The notes under the pieces are model-generated. The model ran no database searches, was not told the DNA's origin, and saw nothing but the letters and a program-made list of their open reading frames with translations. From NCBI GenBank assembly GCA_013138855.1, contig WTBX01000260.1, positions 1 through 6,874 of the forward strand: a DNA stretch of 6,874 nucleotides, read 5' to 3'. The translations under genes were made by a program, and so were the position numbers. This document shows positions 5,793-6,874 of this stretch, piece by piece (within the stretch, counting starts at the first letter, position 1; each line of letters opens with the position of its first letter). Origin of the DNA: Methylococcaceae bacterium (GTDB taxonomy: Bacteria > Pseudomonadota > Gammaproteobacteria > Methylococcales > Methylomonadaceae).

Positions 5793-5833
5793 CTTTAGCT
5801 ATTGGCGAGACTGGAAATAGCTAAAGCTATTTC
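5787..5833. repeat. Pair of related palindromes overlapping the hisS stop codon
   Basis: CAATAGCT and AGCTATTG (5787-5804, centre TT) and GAAATAGCT and AGCTATTTC (5814-5833, centre AA) are perfect palindromes with 8- and 9-bp arms. They are near reverse complements of each other, so 5788-5803 can also pair with 5816-5831 as a 16-bp stem around a 12-base loop. The first includes the hisS TAG (5790-5792). The layout, two inverted palindromes with a short spacer, is like the composite element at 122-233 but with a different sequence. Confidence 0.75.
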
Positions 5834-5849
5834 ACTCCAGACCATTTTT
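5811..5849 (+). terminator. Possible weak terminator after hisS
   Basis: CTGG (5811-5814) can pair with CCAG (5837-5840), enclosing the 5815-5832 palindrome. A T5 run follows at 5845-5849 after ACCA. The stem has an unpaired CACT on its 3' side and is AT-rich, so termination is probably leaky. The 124-bp gap to yfgM also leaves room for a separate promoter (AATAAT at 5852-5857 is a possible -10 without a good -35). Confidence 0.3.
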
Positions 5850-5872
5850 AAAATAATACAAAATTAAATCAC

Positions 5873-5892
5873 TTCTACGCAGAGCGTGAGAA
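5873..5892. repeat. Decayed copy of the TTCCCACGC palindrome upstream of yfgM
   Basis: TTCTACGC (5873-5880), AGA, GCGTGAGAA (5884-5892) form a hairpin with ACGC/GCGT and TTCT/AGAA and one bulged G. This resembles the TTCCCACGC/GCGTGGGAA hairpin at 211-231 after one deletion and one change in each arm. It suggests an old insertion of the same dispersed element 24 bp before the yfgM start. Confidence 0.5.
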
Positions 5893-5916
5893 TTAAGTAA
5901 TTAAAGAGAAAAAATA

Positions 5917-6639
5917 ATGGTAGAAATTTACGATTCAGAAGAAGAACAAGTTGAAGCTCTAAAAGCTTGGTGGAAAGAAAATGGACGTTCAACAATTATT
6001 GGCGCGATTTTAGGGATAGCATTAATTGTTGGTTGGAATTTTTGGAAAGACCATCGACAAGTAGAAACTGAAAAAGCTTCCGCATTATACGGGCAGTTAT
6101 TAGTTTTTACTGAACAAGATAAAGATGATTCTGCCATTAAAGTTGCTGAACAACTGACGGCGCAACACTCATCAAGCAGTTATGCGAATTATGCACGTTT
6201 AATGCAGGCTAAATTAAAAATTAAAGCAGGTGACTTTGCTGCTGCAAAAACTATTTTAGAAGGCTTGCTTAAAACAAGTGATGTGGAGCTGCAAAATGTT
6301 GCGCGTATTCGTTTAGTGCGTGTCATGTTAGCGACAAAAGACTATGAAAAAGGTCTGCAATTAATTTCTGAAACGGATGCTGCAAGCAGTGAAAGCTTTT
6401 CAGGTAGTTATGATGAATTAACGGGTGATTTATATGTCGCTTTAAATCGTTTAGGTGAAGCACGTACAGCTTATCAGAATGCAATTAGAGCAGGTCAAGG
6501 AACACCTTTACTACAATTTAAACTGGATGATATTACAGCGGCTGAAATTATTACTGTAGCAGAAACACCAGCAGCTATCGAAGAGCCAACAGCTACCGAA
6601 GAGTCAAAAGCTACGGAAGAACCAAAAGTTACAGAATAG
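5917..6639 (+). CDS. yfgM: YfgM-like membrane-anchored TPR protein
   Basis: This 240-residue protein has a short cytoplasmic N-terminus (MVEIYDSEEEQVEALKAWWK), one transmembrane segment at about 24-43 (STIIGAILGIALIVGWNFW), and a periplasmic TPR-like region up to about 205. E. coli YfgM works with PpiD at the SecYEG translocon, helping periplasmic chaperone traffic; that role is transferred by family. Position between hisS and bamB is as in E. coli and Pseudomonas. The start has a weak purine stretch (AAGAGA, 5903-5908). Unusual is the C-terminal tail from about 214, rich in Glu, Thr, Ala and Pro and built of six-residue repeats (AIEEPT, ATEESK, ATEEPK, VTE), which is not present in E. coli YfgM as I recall it. 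Confidence 0.9.
   Translation: MVEIYDSEEEQVEALKAWWKENGRSTIIGAILGIALIVGWNFWKDHRQVETEKASALYGQLLVFTEQDKDDSAIKVAEQLTAQHSSSSYANYARLMQAKLKIKAGDFAAAKTILEGLLKTSDVELQNVARIRLVRVMLATKDYEKGLQLISETDAASSESFSGSYDELTGDLYVALNRLGEARTAYQNAIRAGQGTPLLQFKLDDITAAEIITVAETPAAIEEPTATEESKATEEPKVTE
6574..6636 (+). repeat. 18-bp tandem repeat at the 3' end of yfgM
   Basis: The units are 6574-6591, 6592-6609, 6610-6627 and a half unit 6628-6636, encoding AIEEPT, ATEESK, ATEEPK and VTE. Differences are mostly at third codon positions, which suggests the peptide repeat is kept. The repeat extends an acidic, probably disordered periplasmic tail. Confidence 0.75.
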
Positions 6640-6671
6640 ATGTTAACAAGTTTTTAAACTCATACTCTACA

Positions 6672-6874
6672 ATGCTAAAAAATCAATCATCAAAATACCG
6701 TTTAATCTTCGCTACTTTGTTTTTCAGCTTAGTACTATCAGGTTGCGCTTCATTAAATAATTTAAGTGATGCGGTTCAAGATTTAACTGGCTCTATTTTA
6801 GGAAATCAAAAAGAATCAGAACCCCCTGCCGCATTAACCGAATATAAGATAGAAGTAGAGCTTGATGTACTTTG
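6672..6874 (+). CDS. bamB: Outer membrane assembly lipoprotein BamB, 5' part only
   Basis: The frame opens at ATG 6672 and runs off the window after 67 full codons. It encodes a basic start (MLKNQSSKYR), a hydrophobic stretch and the lipobox LSGC with lipidated Cys25. The mature region begins ASLNNLSDAVQDLTGSI, then EPPAALTEYKIEVELDVL, where the PPA-L-(D/E)-(F/Y) and D-V-L(W) spacing matches the segment ahead of the first propeller blade of BamB. BamB is a beta-propeller lipoprotein of the BAM complex that inserts outer-membrane beta-barrels. Position straight after yfgM, 32 bp downstream, strongly supports the call. There is no evident Shine-Dalgarno sequence. The propeller itself is outside the window, so intactness cannot be judged. 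Confidence 0.85.
   Translation, partial: MLKNQSSKYRLIFATLFFSLVLSGCASLNNLSDAVQDLTGSILGNQKESEPPAALTEYKIEVELDVL

Overview
The window carries the conserved gammaproteobacterial cluster ndk-rlmN-pilW(pilF)-hisS-yfgM-bamB. It is AT-rich and full of small palindromic repeats. The gene order points to a gammaproteobacterium. The low GC, the TTCCCACGC/GCGTGGGAA palindromes and the crowding of toxin-antitoxin (TA) genes recall large sulfur bacteria of the Beggiatoa/Thioploca/Thiomargarita kind. That placement is an impression from memory, not a proof.

Layout. Positions 1-152 hold the 3' end of a gene for a heptad-repeat (coiled-coil) protein whose last codons lie inside a repeat element. Positions 122-233 are a composite palindromic element: two 48-bp arms in inverted orientation, each made of two short hairpins. 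Two type II TA modules follow directly. The first is a HigB/RelE-like toxin with a Xre-type (HigA/NadS-like) antitoxin (242-863). The second is a Phd-like plus UPF0175 antitoxin with a DUF3368 PIN-domain toxin (949-1772). Positions 1773-2208 contain no intact gene. They hold a scrap of a second higB-like toxin gene (about 1782-1840) and a twice-frameshifted, truncated gene with an intact ribosome binding site (1850-2126). The ndk promoter follows, overlapping a 20-bp perfect palindrome.

From 2209 onward the genes are housekeeping and all on the + strand. Nucleoside diphosphate kinase abuts the rRNA/tRNA adenine methyltransferase RlmN, which is followed after one base by the pilus lipoprotein PilW/PilF. 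Next come histidyl-tRNA synthetase, the membrane-anchored TPR protein YfgM, and the start of the BAM-complex lipoprotein BamB, cut by the window edge. In Pseudomonas and E. coli the genes rodZ and ispG lie upstream of hisS. Here they are absent and only 49 bp separate pilW from hisS. A second pair of palindromes overlaps the hisS stop codon, and a decayed copy of the first palindrome type lies just before yfgM.

The genes do not form one pathway. Their shared theme is growth: nucleotide balance, translation accuracy, tRNA charging, and envelope or pilus assembly. The left third is an accessory TA-rich patch with signs of repeated insertion and decay. I see no clearly new system; the most distinctive material is the nested palindromic element, the broken TA remnants and the palindrome on the ndk promoter.
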